Positions 44,295 to 53,294 of a DNA stretch of 64,000 bases are shown piece by piece (position 1 is the first letter of the stretch; each line of letters starts with the position of its first letter). The position numbers and the translations under genes were made by a program. The notes below the pieces were generated by a model, which was not told the DNA's origin, did no database searches, and was given only the letters and a program-made list of their open reading frames with translations. The stretch spans positions 30,235 to 94,234 of the forward strand of contig WJLZ01000044.1 of the NCBI GenBank assembly GCA_014728215.1. Reading direction: 5' to 3'. Source of the stretch: Chitinivibrionales bacterium (lineage in GTDB: Bacteria > Fibrobacterota > Chitinivibrionia > Chitinivibrionales > WJKA01).

Positions 44295-45824
44295 ATGATT
44301 AAAAAATTACTGGATAAGTTTTCTTTAAGCGGGATTGTTTCAAGCGCAACCAATCGGATTGTCGATCAAAAACTGCTGTTTATCATTGTTGTGACCGGTT
44401 TGCTGGAAATATTGCTGCTCAGTGGAGTCGATGTGCCGTTACGATTACTTCCCATTGCCTATGCTCTTCCGATTATAGCCCTTATTGCAATTATATTGAA
44501 GGCTTCCGACCTCGAAAGAAAAGCATATATCGAAGATCTGGGAATAAATGAATCGGAAACCCATGTCAAAATTGTTCCCATACTGGAAAAAAGCAAAAAA
44601 ATCAGATTGTTGGGTACAGGATTGTGTATTATTCAGAATCCCAATTTGTTGCAGAAAATAATGAAAAAGACCCGTGAAGAAAATGTGACACTTGAAATAT
44701 TACTCGCTAATCCCTTTAGTCATGATGTCAAATCCCGTCTTATTGAAGAAGAAATGGGCGAAGAAAAGCCCCATGTAGGGAGACAAGGCATAATAAACAT
44801 AATTAATATGGTGCTCATGGAGAGAGATGCACAGGGTAACAAGGAAAATGTTACGTTGCGGCTTTTCTCAAATTATCCAACTTTTGCCATAATGGTCCTT
44901 GACGATCATTATTATTTTTATCCTTATGCATATAAAAAACTTGGTAATTACAGTCATATTTTCCATTTCGTCGAAGAATCCAGAAATTGCACCCCGCTAA
45001 TAAAATTTATTGAGAGTCAATACACTCGGATATACAACGATTCTCTCGACCTTGCAGGTGTTGGCTCATTTGACGCCACAATTCATCGTCGACTCCAGAA
45101 AAAACAGGCTGCCGACAATGACAAGTGGTATGCCTATGCACTTTACTATATTCCGGATGAGAACTCCAGGATTTATACCTTTGGCAGTACTATCGTGGGA
45201 TATGATATCAGATCGAAAATCCATACAAATTCTGTTTATAAAAACTATACAGGGGCTGCTAAATATTATGGTTTTCATTTAACAATATGTGATGCCCTTT
45301 ATTTTAAAAATCAGGCCTGGCTGGATCGAGCAATCAAAGAGACCGAATTTCTTGCCGAGGAATTCATGCCCTTTGATCTTACAAACGTTCGATTACTCGA
45401 ATCATTTCCAAACCAGACAGCCGTTTCAATCGGGTGTACTGATGAATCGGGGGGGCTTGAAGCATTGCATCATGAACTGGTTTCCAAAGTCTACAGGACA
45501 GCCTCGGGGTCAAATTATACGAGGGATAAGGCACTTTTAGACCGCACGGCACCATCAGACAGGACAAACCTTATGCTGACATATTACAATGCCCCCTATA
45601 TTTTGAAACAATTCAGACCTCATTTTACACTTCTCTCCAATGTGCCGGATGAAAAACAACATGAAATGAAACTGATGCTGGAGAATGATTTCTCAAATGC
45701 AAGAGTCGAGCAGCGACTGCATGTTGATAAACTGGCAATTATGACATGCGGCAGACCTGAAATTGCCTCTGATGCTCCACAATGGAAAATCGTTAAAGAA
45801 ATTCAACTGGGTAAAAGATTGTAA
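44295..45824 (+). CDS. Membrane protein with PLD-like/DUF5919-like region and C-terminal 2H phosphoesterase (DUF1045-like) domain
   Basis: The 509-aa protein has two adjacent membrane helices (about 27-43 and 50-70), a central domain (about 88-235) and a C-terminal domain (about 275-490). The central domain reads KKIRLLGTGLCIIQNPNLLQ and then LEILLANPFSHDVKSRL, and later LRLFSNYPTFAIMVLDDHYY, a pattern resembling DUF5919/PLD-like domains without catalytic HKD motifs. The C-terminal domain has His328-x-Thr330 (YGFHLTICDAL) and His443-x-Thr445 (RPHFTLLSNV), the paired 2H motifs, and the upstream stretch resembles DUF1045. I infer a membrane-tethered nucleotide phosphodiesterase with a sensing region. 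A third gene in a coherent, AT-rich cassette. Confidence 0.72.
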   Translation: MIKKLLDKFSLSGIVSSATNRIVDQKLLFIIVVTGLLEILLLSGVDVPLRLLPIAYALPIIALIAIILKASDLERKAYIEDLGINESETHVKIVPILEKSKKIRLLGTGLCIIQNPNLLQKIMKKTREENVTLEILLANPFSHDVKSRLIEEEMGEEKPHVGRQGIINIINMVLMERDAQGNKENVTLRLFSNYPTFAIMVLDDHYYFYPYAYKKLGNYSHIFHFVEESRNCTPLIKFIESQYTRIYNDSLDLAGVGSFDATIHRRLQKKQAADNDKWYAYALYYIPDENSRIYTFGSTIVGYDIRSKIHTNSVYKNYTGAAKYYGFHLTICDALYFKNQAWLDRAIKETEFLAEEFMPFDLTNVRLLESFPNQTAVSIGCTDESGGLEALHHELVSKVYRTASGSNYTRDKALLDRTAPSDRTNLMLTYYNAPYILKQFRPHFTLLSNVPDEKQHEMKLMLENDFSNARVEQRLHVDKLAIMTCGRPEIASDAPQWKIVKEIQLGKRL

Positions 45825-45891
45825 CCCTAAACTGTCTCATAAATATATCTATAGGAAACTGTAATTTCGGTTGAGGAGATCGGTTTTTGTT

Positions 45892-46791
45892 CTATGAAAA
45901 TTGCCTTTGAAAAGGCGTGATAATCTCCCTCATCGATTTTCGAAAACCACTTCGTTGTCCTATGCCGTGTTTTTCCAGTTTCGAGCTGTCGATATGGGGG
46001 TTTTGGGGGCGGGGCGCGCCGGGGGGCGGATCGTTGACCGGTTCCACAGAGTCGGGAGCAGTGCCGATTATGTCGGCGATAATCAGTGCCATGGCGTATT
46101 TGGTTAATGCTTCTCCGCCCGACCAGTGACAGATACCGCGCACGGCCGAATTTCCGCTTTTCCTTTGCTCAATCATCTGTCTGATCACGACCGCGATATC
46201 GGTGGTGAGCGTAGGATACCGGTTTGCCCAATTGTCGAAGGTCCTCACGTTTTCTTTCATAAGCTGACGGGCAATAATTGTTACCGGGGATTCATCGAGC
46301 GATTCTATTGGGCCGTAGAGGATTGGTACCCGGAGAATAAGATAATCTTCGAGAATACTCTGGATACACCGTTCGCCTTCCAGCTTGCTCTTGCCGTAGA
46401 GATTGACCGGATTGGGAGTGTCTTCGGGGTGATAGGGTGGAGCGGTGCCGTCAAAAACATAATCGGTGGAGATATACAGAAGCAGGCTTCCGGTTTCTTT
46501 GGCAAATTCGGCAATCCACCGGGTGACCTCGACATTGAGCCGAAGAGTCCCTTCGGGGTCCTTTCGGCAGATATCCGGGTGACGTTCCGCTGCGCTGTGG
46601 ATAATCAGGTCGGGTTTTTCTTCCCCGATGAGCTGCTCAACCGCTTTCCGGTCGCGGAGGTTGAGTTTGACCAGAGGTGCCTGCGCCCGGCTGAATGCCG
46701 TCCCGATCACCCTGTCCCCGGAGTGGGTCGTCAGTTCGTTATAGATCGCCCGTCCGAGAAGTCCCGATGCTCCGGTGAGAAGAATTTTCAT
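45892..46791 (-). CDS. dTDP-4-dehydrorhamnose reductase-like SDR protein
   Basis: The 299-aa extended SDR has the NAD(P) motif LLTGASGLLGRAIYNEL at the N-terminus, the active-site Tyr in NLYGKSKLEGE and the substrate segment YISTDYVFDGTAPPY. These match RmlD, the last step of dTDP-L-rhamnose synthesis, and the related MAT2B-type proteins. No other rml genes are adjacent, so the exact sugar is not certain. It is convergent with the AT-rich cassette, whose last stop is 67 nt away. No signal peptide; cytosolic. Confidence 0.85.
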   Translation of the reverse strand: MKILLTGASGLLGRAIYNELTTHSGDRVIGTAFSRAQAPLVKLNLRDRKAVEQLIGEEKPDLIIHSAAERHPDICRKDPEGTLRLNVEVTRWIAEFAKETGSLLLYISTDYVFDGTAPPYHPEDTPNPVNLYGKSKLEGERCIQSILEDYLILRVPILYGPIESLDESPVTIIARQLMKENVRTFDNWANRYPTLTTDIAVVIRQMIEQRKSGNSAVRGICHWSGGEALTKYAMALIIADIIGTAPDSVEPVNDPPPGAPRPQNPHIDSSKLEKHGIGQRSGFRKSMREIITPFQRQFS

Positions 46792-46823
46792 GATGATTTC
46801 CGGTTATGGTAAGAGGTGAGGGA

Positions 46824-46858
46824 TAAAAAAAAGCCCGTGCGGGGTACCACACGGGCTT
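46824..46858 (-). terminator. Rho-independent terminator of porin gene
   Basis: AAGCCCGTG and CACGGGCTT form a 9-bp stem, followed on the minus strand by a T run (plus-strand A run at 46825-46832). It begins 13 nt past the stop of the porin gene. Confidence 0.9.
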
Positions 46859-46870
46859 CGGGAATGTTCA

Positions 46871-48001
46871 TCAGAATGATATTTTTCCCGCCAGATCGAT
46901 AACATTGGCGGTGTATTCGTTCCCATCAAAGTGGGTTGTTTTGACAAACTGATATTCGGCGGCAAGGGAGAAATGTTTGCCGAGGGGGAAAATCAGATCG
47001 CCATAGGCGGTCATGTTTTCATCCACCGCTTCTTCGTTCGGTATTTCGGTGTTGTTCATTTCCATGGCAAAGCCGGCGGCAACATGGAGGTAATCCAGGG
47101 GCTTTGACAGGGCATTGAACCAGAATCCCAGAATCTCCTTGTCTTCGGAATCGGTCGGCGTCCCGTCCTTGTTGTAGACAAATTTGTTTCCGGCGGTAGT
47201 AAAAATATTGACATCGTTGAGGTTCTGTCCCCAGGCAACTTCGCCTTTGAGCGCAAGGAGCTTGTTGAGGGTGTAGCCGACATCGCCGCTGACACCGTAG
47301 GTAGTGATTTCGTCGTTTTCTCCCAGGGTGGTGTAGACACCCGAGATACCGACGGTTGCTTTTTCCATGATTTCCGCACTCAGGCGTCCCTGGATCAGGG
47401 GCATCAATGAGAGATTGTCCAGCCCGATCCCGGAAGCTTCCTTGGCCCCTTCACCGATACTGAACTGGATCCCCGGCTTGATCGATTCGAGTTCCATGCC
47501 GTAACGGACCTGAAACTGAGGACGGCGGAAACCGTAGTTGCCGTTATACCAGAGATTGGCGTTGGTGTTGTTGGTCGTGGGGTTGAGGGGAGAAAAGAGG
47601 TCCCATTGCTGACCGATTCGAACTTCGAATCCCATTCCGGGTTTCACCCAGGCGTAGGCCTGACGGAGCCGGGGGTTGGCGTTGAAATTGGTGTTCGATT
47701 TTGCGCTAAAAAAATCGAGTTCCAGCACACCGCCGATCGGTATCTCCTTGACACTGCCCTGTCCCTTCAGACCAAAGCGGGAATGAGAGGCGGTGAATGC
47801 CATGGTCGGTTCGTAATTCTCGTTGCCCGTGGCCCTGGAAACCGCGGTCGGCTGCGCCTGTCCCCAGGATTCAACGCCGTCCATGGCCATGTACATGTCG
47901 CCTTTGATAAACCCGTAGGGTTTGAACTCGGGTTTGGCGTCTTCGGCGAATAAGGATGAAACAAGTCCTGCAGCAAGAAACAAGGGCAGGTATCTAAGCA
48001 T
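46871..48001 (-). CDS. Outer-membrane porin (DcaP-like)
   Basis: The 376-aa protein has a signal peptide (about 1-20), then a long array of amphipathic beta strands with a final aromatic-ended strand (VIDLAGKISF), the usual outer-membrane assembly signal. The N-terminal KPYGFIKGDMYMAMDGVE segment and later GLKGQGSVKEIPIGGVLELD are typical of DcaP-like porins, which form trimers for small organic anions. It has a dedicated terminator. Its ligand is not known. The protein is acidic and has no periplasmic coiled coil or other added domains. Confidence 0.82.
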   Translation of the reverse strand: MLRYLPLFLAAGLVSSLFAEDAKPEFKPYGFIKGDMYMAMDGVESWGQAQPTAVSRATGNENYEPTMAFTASHSRFGLKGQGSVKEIPIGGVLELDFFSAKSNTNFNANPRLRQAYAWVKPGMGFEVRIGQQWDLFSPLNPTTNNTNANLWYNGNYGFRRPQFQVRYGMELESIKPGIQFSIGEGAKEASGIGLDNLSLMPLIQGRLSAEIMEKATVGISGVYTTLGENDEITTYGVSGDVGYTLNKLLALKGEVAWGQNLNDVNIFTTAGNKFVYNKDGTPTDSEDKEILGFWFNALSKPLDYLHVAAGFAMEMNNTEIPNEEAVDENMTAYGDLIFPLGKHFSLAAEYQFVKTTHFDGNEYTANVIDLAGKISF

Positions 48002-48317
48002 AAAAAGGCCTCCTGATAATGAGTGATTTGAGAATACCGTAACAAATTTTGAAAATACATATTAATCGGTCCACATCAAAAGGGGATTGCTTTATAAGTA
48101 TAATTTTTTTCATTGCTGTCCAAAGCTCCTTCCTTGCTCCATTTCTTAAAATTGCCGGAGATATTTTGCCTAACTTGCTTTTTCTTCATTTATTGACTAA
48201 ATTATTGATAGTATATGGTAGCGGTGCCTTGAGTGGGGAAGGTGTCTGAAACAATTCAATTATCATTCAATCAGATTGACGAGCGTTGTGGGGAAAATAA
48301 TCGAACAGGGAGAATCA
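48002..48317. other. Intergenic region, divergent promoters
   Basis: No gene seen. It holds the upstream regions of the porin (minus) and esterase (plus) genes. The region is AT-rich in the middle and has no strong repeat or hairpin. Confidence 0.4.
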
Positions 48318-49415
48318 ATGCGACGTCTCCCCGCTGTACTTCTTATTATTTCAGCCTTATATTGCCTTACTGCAGCAAGTGAAAGGGTTGTTTTAGTTCA
48401 CGATAGTTTGGAGCGGTTTTTTGATATTCATACCCCGCCGTCCTATGATGGTTCCACCGGGGTACCGCTGGTAATCGATATTCATGGATACGGCGGCAGT
48501 GCAAATACCCAGCAAAATTATTCGGGCTTTCGGGAAAAAGCCGATGAAGAAGGATTTATCGTTGTATGGCCCGGTGGATATCAGCATTCCTGGAACGGAG
48601 GGCTTGCCTGTTGCGGCGCTGCGGTGAGGGATAGTATCGATGATGTCGGTTTTATCAGGAAAATCGTTGAATTCATGAAACTGGGTTATGCAATCGACAC
48701 CACACGAATTTATGCCACCGGCCACTCAAACGGTTCGGCGATGGCCCAGCGGGTGGCCAATGATGCTTCTGATATTTTTGCCGCTGTGGCCGGATTTGCC
48801 CTTATGCTCATCGCGCCGCCAAATCCATCACAAGCTATAGCCGTCATCAATTTTCACGGGTATGATGATTATACTATCGAATATGACGGCGGCGTATTTC
48901 AAAACGATGCCTCCTATCCCTCGGCACAGGAAAACTTTCACACCTGGGCGGAAGTAAACAATTGTACGGGAACACCGGTTGAGACAACCCTGGTCGGTTC
49001 AAGCAAATGCGAAACCTATATCACCTGTGATGATAATGTCGAGGTTACCCTCTGCAGCATTGAAGCCGGCCATATGATTTATTCCAATTATCATAATATC
49101 GATCTTACCACTATGGCCTGGAATTTCATGAAACAGTTCACCCTCAAAGGCCGGGTTACCCACCTGAACACGCCGCATTCACAAGCCGGAAAAAGAAGCC
49201 CCCGTTGTTACTGGGACCGGAGAGAAGCGTCCCTTGTTATACGAGGAATACCACCGGGCATACACCTGAAAATTTACGATTGCAAAGGGCGGGAAATTTC
49301 TCTTCCGGAACAGGGGAAGCTCACCCGGAAAATAGCCCTTCCCGAAATCGCCCCCGGCACCTATCTTGTCAAAACCGGCATGGGAAACCTCATCAATAAA
49401 TTCCTGAAACAATAA
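48318..49415 (+). CDS. Secreted PHB depolymerase/CE1-type esterase with T9SS-like tail
   Basis: I use the ATG at 48318 (MRRLPAVLLIISALYCLTAA), which gives a signal peptide and 365 aa; the upstream ATG at 48276 adds 14 unlikely residues. The alpha/beta-hydrolase domain has the oxyanion segment IDIHGYGGSANTQQ, nucleophile Ser137 in TGHSNGSAMAQ, and the late IEAGHMIY His. This is the PHB depolymerase/acetylxylan or feruloyl esterase (Esterase_PHB) group, with CACC pairs. The last ~65 residues (PPGIHLKIYDCKGREISLPE and GTYLVKTGMGNLINKFLKQ) look like a type IX secretion sorting domain. Probable surface enzyme on plant polysaccharide esters or polyesters. Confidence 0.85.
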   Translation: MRRLPAVLLIISALYCLTAASERVVLVHDSLERFFDIHTPPSYDGSTGVPLVIDIHGYGGSANTQQNYSGFREKADEEGFIVVWPGGYQHSWNGGLACCGAAVRDSIDDVGFIRKIVEFMKLGYAIDTTRIYATGHSNGSAMAQRVANDASDIFAAVAGFALMLIAPPNPSQAIAVINFHGYDDYTIEYDGGVFQNDASYPSAQENFHTWAEVNNCTGTPVETTLVGSSKCETYITCDDNVEVTLCSIEAGHMIYSNYHNIDLTTMAWNFMKQFTLKGRVTHLNTPHSQAGKRSPRCYWDRREASLVIRGIPPGIHLKIYDCKGREISLPEQGKLTRKIALPEIAPGTYLVKTGMGNLINKFLKQ

Positions 49416-49459
49416 TCTCGCTCTCTCATTTCGTGGTCAGGCTCTGTCTCAAATCGAAA

Positions 49460-50719
49460 TCATCCTTCCCCCTCTTTCCTCGGTTCCTTAAAGGCAAAGA
49501 TTGCCACCAGAGTACCTGCAAGAGCGATAATTCCAACAATCGAAAAGAGCCAGGTAAATCCCCTCGTGTCGGCAACATAGCCGATGGCAAGCATGAGAAG
49601 CGCTGCAGGGGTGGAGAGGGCCTGGCTGAGGGCGATATAGGTCGGTTGCTCGTGAGTCTGGCAGAATTCGACAACAATATTCATTGCCGAAATTAACATG
49701 ACAATCTGGGTAATCGGTCTGAGAACAAAAACCAGATAATAAAATTTAAGTGGAGGATTCCATATTGACAGTGCGCAGGCAATGCATATGGACAAACATC
49801 CAATAACGAGGTTGATCTTATGACCGAATTTATCACCCAGGTGGCCAAGGAAATAGCTGGCGACGATTGCGGTAATAACGCCGATCAGGGTGAATATGCC
49901 GGCATAGGATTCGTCGAGATTAAACTGTTCTATAGCAAAGACCGAATAAAAACCGCCGACTCCGATCCCGATTGTCAAAAGTATTCTGACAACAACAAAG
50001 TAGAGAAAATTGGGGTTGGCTTTTATGATGCCCGGAAGGACCGCGAAATATTGTTTTAAGGTTTTGTGTTCCTGCTTTTTGGGATAGACCGGCTCTTTGA
50101 GCATGCCGATGAAGAAGACAGCAAGCATCATAAAGAAAAAGCCAAGGCCGAATAAGAGGCTGTAATTATAGGGGAACGTTACTTTTTTCAGGATCTGGGT
50201 GACCGATGCTCCGCCGAGGATTCCCAGGCTGAATCCGCCAATCGCACGGCCTGAAGCCATTCTTCCTCGTACTTCCTGAGGAATCATGGTCACAACCATA
50301 TCAAACCAGGGAGTATACACCAGCCCGGCGGCGATCGAAAAAATCAAAAAGCATATGACCGTGAATGAAACAAGCAGGGAAGGGTACATGGTGCCGAAGA
50401 GGGCGCAGAGGACCGCCAGCAATAACCAGGGGGCACGCATGATCGTGCCTAAAATCAGGACCAGCTTTTTCTTTCGTTCCATTCGTTCGGTATAGTTTGC
50501 AATCGCCAGGGGAAGGATATTGGTGCTGAGAATGAATGCTGCCGGAAGGAACCCGACTAAAAAGTTACTTCCACCCAAACGCTTGATGAATACCGGTAAT
50601 ACCGTGTCGAAGGCAATAAAAATCATTCCACATAAAAATGTGGAACCGTCGAGAATATTAAAAGTAAGATTCCATTTAAGATGCTTTTTAACAAAATTAT
50701 TATACTGCTCAATTGACAT
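49460..50719 (-). CDS. MFS transporter
   Basis: The 419-aa protein has about 12 hydrophobic helices typical of the major facilitator superfamily. The first cytosolic loop holds NYTERMERKKKLVLILGTIM, the usual positively charged loop 2-3. A second-half equivalent is GHLGDKFGHKINLVIG. It has no periplasmic or ATPase domain. It is monocistronic. Substrate cannot be given; there is no close resemblance to a named exporter. Start at 50719 (MSIEQYNNFVKKHLKWNL) is the only good one. Confidence 0.88.
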   Translation of the reverse strand: MSIEQYNNFVKKHLKWNLTFNILDGSTFLCGMIFIAFDTVLPVFIKRLGGSNFLVGFLPAAFILSTNILPLAIANYTERMERKKKLVLILGTIMRAPWLLLAVLCALFGTMYPSLLVSFTVICFLIFSIAAGLVYTPWFDMVVTMIPQEVRGRMASGRAIGGFSLGILGGASVTQILKKVTFPYNYSLLFGLGFFFMMLAVFFIGMLKEPVYPKKQEHKTLKQYFAVLPGIIKANPNFLYFVVVRILLTIGIGVGGFYSVFAIEQFNLDESYAGIFTLIGVITAIVASYFLGHLGDKFGHKINLVIGCLSICIACALSIWNPPLKFYYLVFVLRPITQIVMLISAMNIVVEFCQTHEQPTYIALSQALSTPAALLMLAIGYVADTRGFTWLFSIVGIIALAGTLVAIFAFKEPRKEGEG

Positions 50720-50973
50720 GAGTTAACAATACACCTGTTCTTTAAAAGGAAAAAATATTCCCCGGCGCCGTGCCCTTAACATCATCGGCTGAGGGTTTGT
50801 AGTACGTGACTCAAGGTGCGAATAAATGGGATTTTGTAAACCAACCCGAACAAATACCCCTAATAAATATAATTTATCCGGCCTTTTCAGGGAAGAATTA
50901 CAGGCATAAATCGTTCAGGTAATATGCCCTTTTCACCAGCAGGTTTCTGCTTGAGAATGAATACGTTTCAGTA

Positions 50974-53052
50974 TTATCGCAACGTTATGATCCGCTTTTG
51001 AAGGCGGTCCGAACGGTTTTCCATCCTGTAGATATAACATCCCGAAACCGGGGACATCAGGGGGTTGAGTTCCCGGCGGGTGATATTTTTCCACTGACCA
51101 ATTTTTCTTCCCCGGATATCGTATACCGCAATAATATGAGAATCAGCACCCTTTACGTTTCCCTTGGTGATATCAAAACCATGGCCTGCACCGGGTGAAG
51201 AGATGATTTTTCTTTTTGTATCGGTGAGTCCCCAGTACGAAGGATCGTGGACATAGGCATACTGCTCGGTGGGACCGGCACGCTCCAGGGCGGGTTGTAA
51301 AATCGAATCCGGGGGCAGTTCACCCCGGGGATACATGTGATTGTTGCGCACCGTATTGTCGGATTCCCAGCTTCTGTACCACTGAAGGTTGGTGCCTGAA
51401 ACATTATACACCACACAATCTTCGATAAGAAAATTCATACAACCTTCATCCATGGAAAACCCGTTATTGTCTTCACCCTCTGCCTGGGGGTGTCGCGGAA
51501 TATCATGGATCACATTGCCCCGCAAGACCGACCCGGGCTGAGTGCCGAGGGCGTAAATCCCGGCGCCGTCACCAAGGTACTCCATGCAGTGATGAATATG
51601 ATTGTACTCCACAAAGCAGCTCTCCATGCTGGTGGGATCGGCATTCCATTTGAATCCGATCGATACCCCGGTATAGGGAAAATGGGCGATGGTATTATTG
51701 GAGATGACCGTGTTTTTTGTAAAGGCGGTCCAGACTGCGCAGGAACCGTAATAGATGACATTGCCGTGGTGAATATTGCAATTGGTGACTTCGTTGCCCA
51801 CCGGCGCCATTGATGGATCGGGCCAGTCTCTTGATTTGCTGTAGAGCGCGCCGTTGTCGTAGAGGTGACCGCGGTAGCCGATCATCACGGCCTGAGCACC
51901 CACATCGGTAATCTCACAGCCGGTGACTTTATTATAGTGTGACGCCACACCAATGCCGACGGCGTTCTGGGCCATGTGGGCAATGCGACAGCCCTTGATT
52001 TCGCACTTTTCGGCATAGTTCAAATCGATCGCCACGGGGATAATAAAGGTGACCCCGCCCCCTTCCCAGACATAGTGTGCTGCCTGAAGACATCGGAATC
52101 CTTCCTCTTCCAGAATCCATTGGGTGTGTTCAAGCCGCATGTTTTTGAAATGAAGGTTTTTTACAGGATTACCGGATTCACCGTGGGCCTTGATAAGGGT
52201 GTTGAGCTTTGGTGCAATAAACTTCCGGGTATTTGGATCTTCTCCCGGAGGAGCAAGATAGGTAAGTCGCCCGGTAGAAGCATCGCAATGCCACTCGCCC
52301 GGCTGATCGATAAAAGGGATTGCATGCTCCAGAAACAAACGGGTCTGGGCCGTGGTTTGATAGGCAATATGCCAGCCGGGGCTGCCCAGAGAATTAACCG
52401 TCGAAATATGATTGTTGCTCGATGATTCGATATAGACACGGCTTGTGTTCCATATATGCAAAGCGCATATTTCAGCTTTATACTGCCCCAGGTCTTCGGT
52501 AGAGGGGACCAGCGGAAGATCGATTTCGTCAAGATCGTAATTGACATCATCCCTGCTGTTGAGTTTCATCAAGCTGTCCCCGTTGGGAAACCGGCTCCGG
52601 GGCATCCGATGATTATCCTTGAACAATTGGCCGAACCACCATGACCCCTGGGCAACCTCGGGAATATCCATATACCACAGATCGCCGCTCAGGTTCTGCC
52701 ATCCGGTCAAAATTTCTCCGCCCGAGAGAAGCACATTCTCGTTTTCATAGGCAGACCAGGTTACCACCCGGGTGTCATCGCCGCCGTCCTGAGGACCGAA
52801 GGTCAGCGTGGAATCAAGATAATATTCACCCTCCCGCAAGTAAACAGTGATGTTGCCCGTCATGGAGGCAGCTCTGGCCTCACGGACAGCCCGCTGAGCG
52901 CGTTCCGGCGTCAAAAAAGGATGATCGATCGTTCCCGGCGAAGAATCATCACCGGAAGGAGAAACATAAAAGGATGTATCACCCGCATACAGTGCAGAAA
53001 ACGAAATAAAAAGAATGAGCACGCTGAAAATGAATCTAATCTTTAATTGCAT
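50974..53052 (-). CDS. Secreted right-handed beta-helix protein with T9SS-like tail
   Basis: I start at 53052 (MQLKIRFIFSVLILFISFSA), preceded by a GGAAGG Shine-Dalgarno; the ATG at 53094 adds 14 residues. It has a signal peptide, then SFYVSPSGDDSSPGTIDHP and a long beta-helix (about 190-600) with Asn/Gly-rich coils such as NHIHHCMEYLGDGAGIYALG and NVIHDIPRHPQ. The last ~65 residues (IIAVYDIRGRKIGQWK and GCYIYRMENRSDRLQKRIIT) look like a type IX sorting tail. It is a paralogue of 39737-41821. Pectate-lyase-type polysaccharide binding or cleavage is plausible; the exact reaction is unknown. Confidence 0.85.
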   Translation of the reverse strand: MQLKIRFIFSVLILFISFSALYAGDTSFYVSPSGDDSSPGTIDHPFLTPERAQRAVREARAASMTGNITVYLREGEYYLDSTLTFGPQDGGDDTRVVTWSAYENENVLLSGGEILTGWQNLSGDLWYMDIPEVAQGSWWFGQLFKDNHRMPRSRFPNGDSLMKLNSRDDVNYDLDEIDLPLVPSTEDLGQYKAEICALHIWNTSRVYIESSSNNHISTVNSLGSPGWHIAYQTTAQTRLFLEHAIPFIDQPGEWHCDASTGRLTYLAPPGEDPNTRKFIAPKLNTLIKAHGESGNPVKNLHFKNMRLEHTQWILEEEGFRCLQAAHYVWEGGGVTFIIPVAIDLNYAEKCEIKGCRIAHMAQNAVGIGVASHYNKVTGCEITDVGAQAVMIGYRGHLYDNGALYSKSRDWPDPSMAPVGNEVTNCNIHHGNVIYYGSCAVWTAFTKNTVISNNTIAHFPYTGVSIGFKWNADPTSMESCFVEYNHIHHCMEYLGDGAGIYALGTQPGSVLRGNVIHDIPRHPQAEGEDNNGFSMDEGCMNFLIEDCVVYNVSGTNLQWYRSWESDNTVRNNHMYPRGELPPDSILQPALERAGPTEQYAYVHDPSYWGLTDTKRKIISSPGAGHGFDITKGNVKGADSHIIAVYDIRGRKIGQWKNITRRELNPLMSPVSGCYIYRMENRSDRLQKRIITLR

Positions 53053-53294
53053 ATCACCTTCCATCAGGTTATAATTGATTATTCTGCCTATCATTAAATA
53101 TAGTTAACCGTTGTTCAGTATAGAACAAAAGTAGTTGGAGCACTGATTTAAATTGTATTTCATAATTATAAGAGCTTATATCCCGACAAGCAACCGAGAA
53201 AAGTTTAAATAATTTAAGCTGAAATTGGAACTTGGCCTTAAACCAATAGAATAAACAAAATTACAACTATTTAAACAGCTAATGAGGAACAGGC

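Noticed and set aside
46126..46812. 228-aa plus-strand open frame
   Set aside because: It is antisense to the RmlD-like reductase gene, which has the SDR motifs; the plus-strand product is a shadow.
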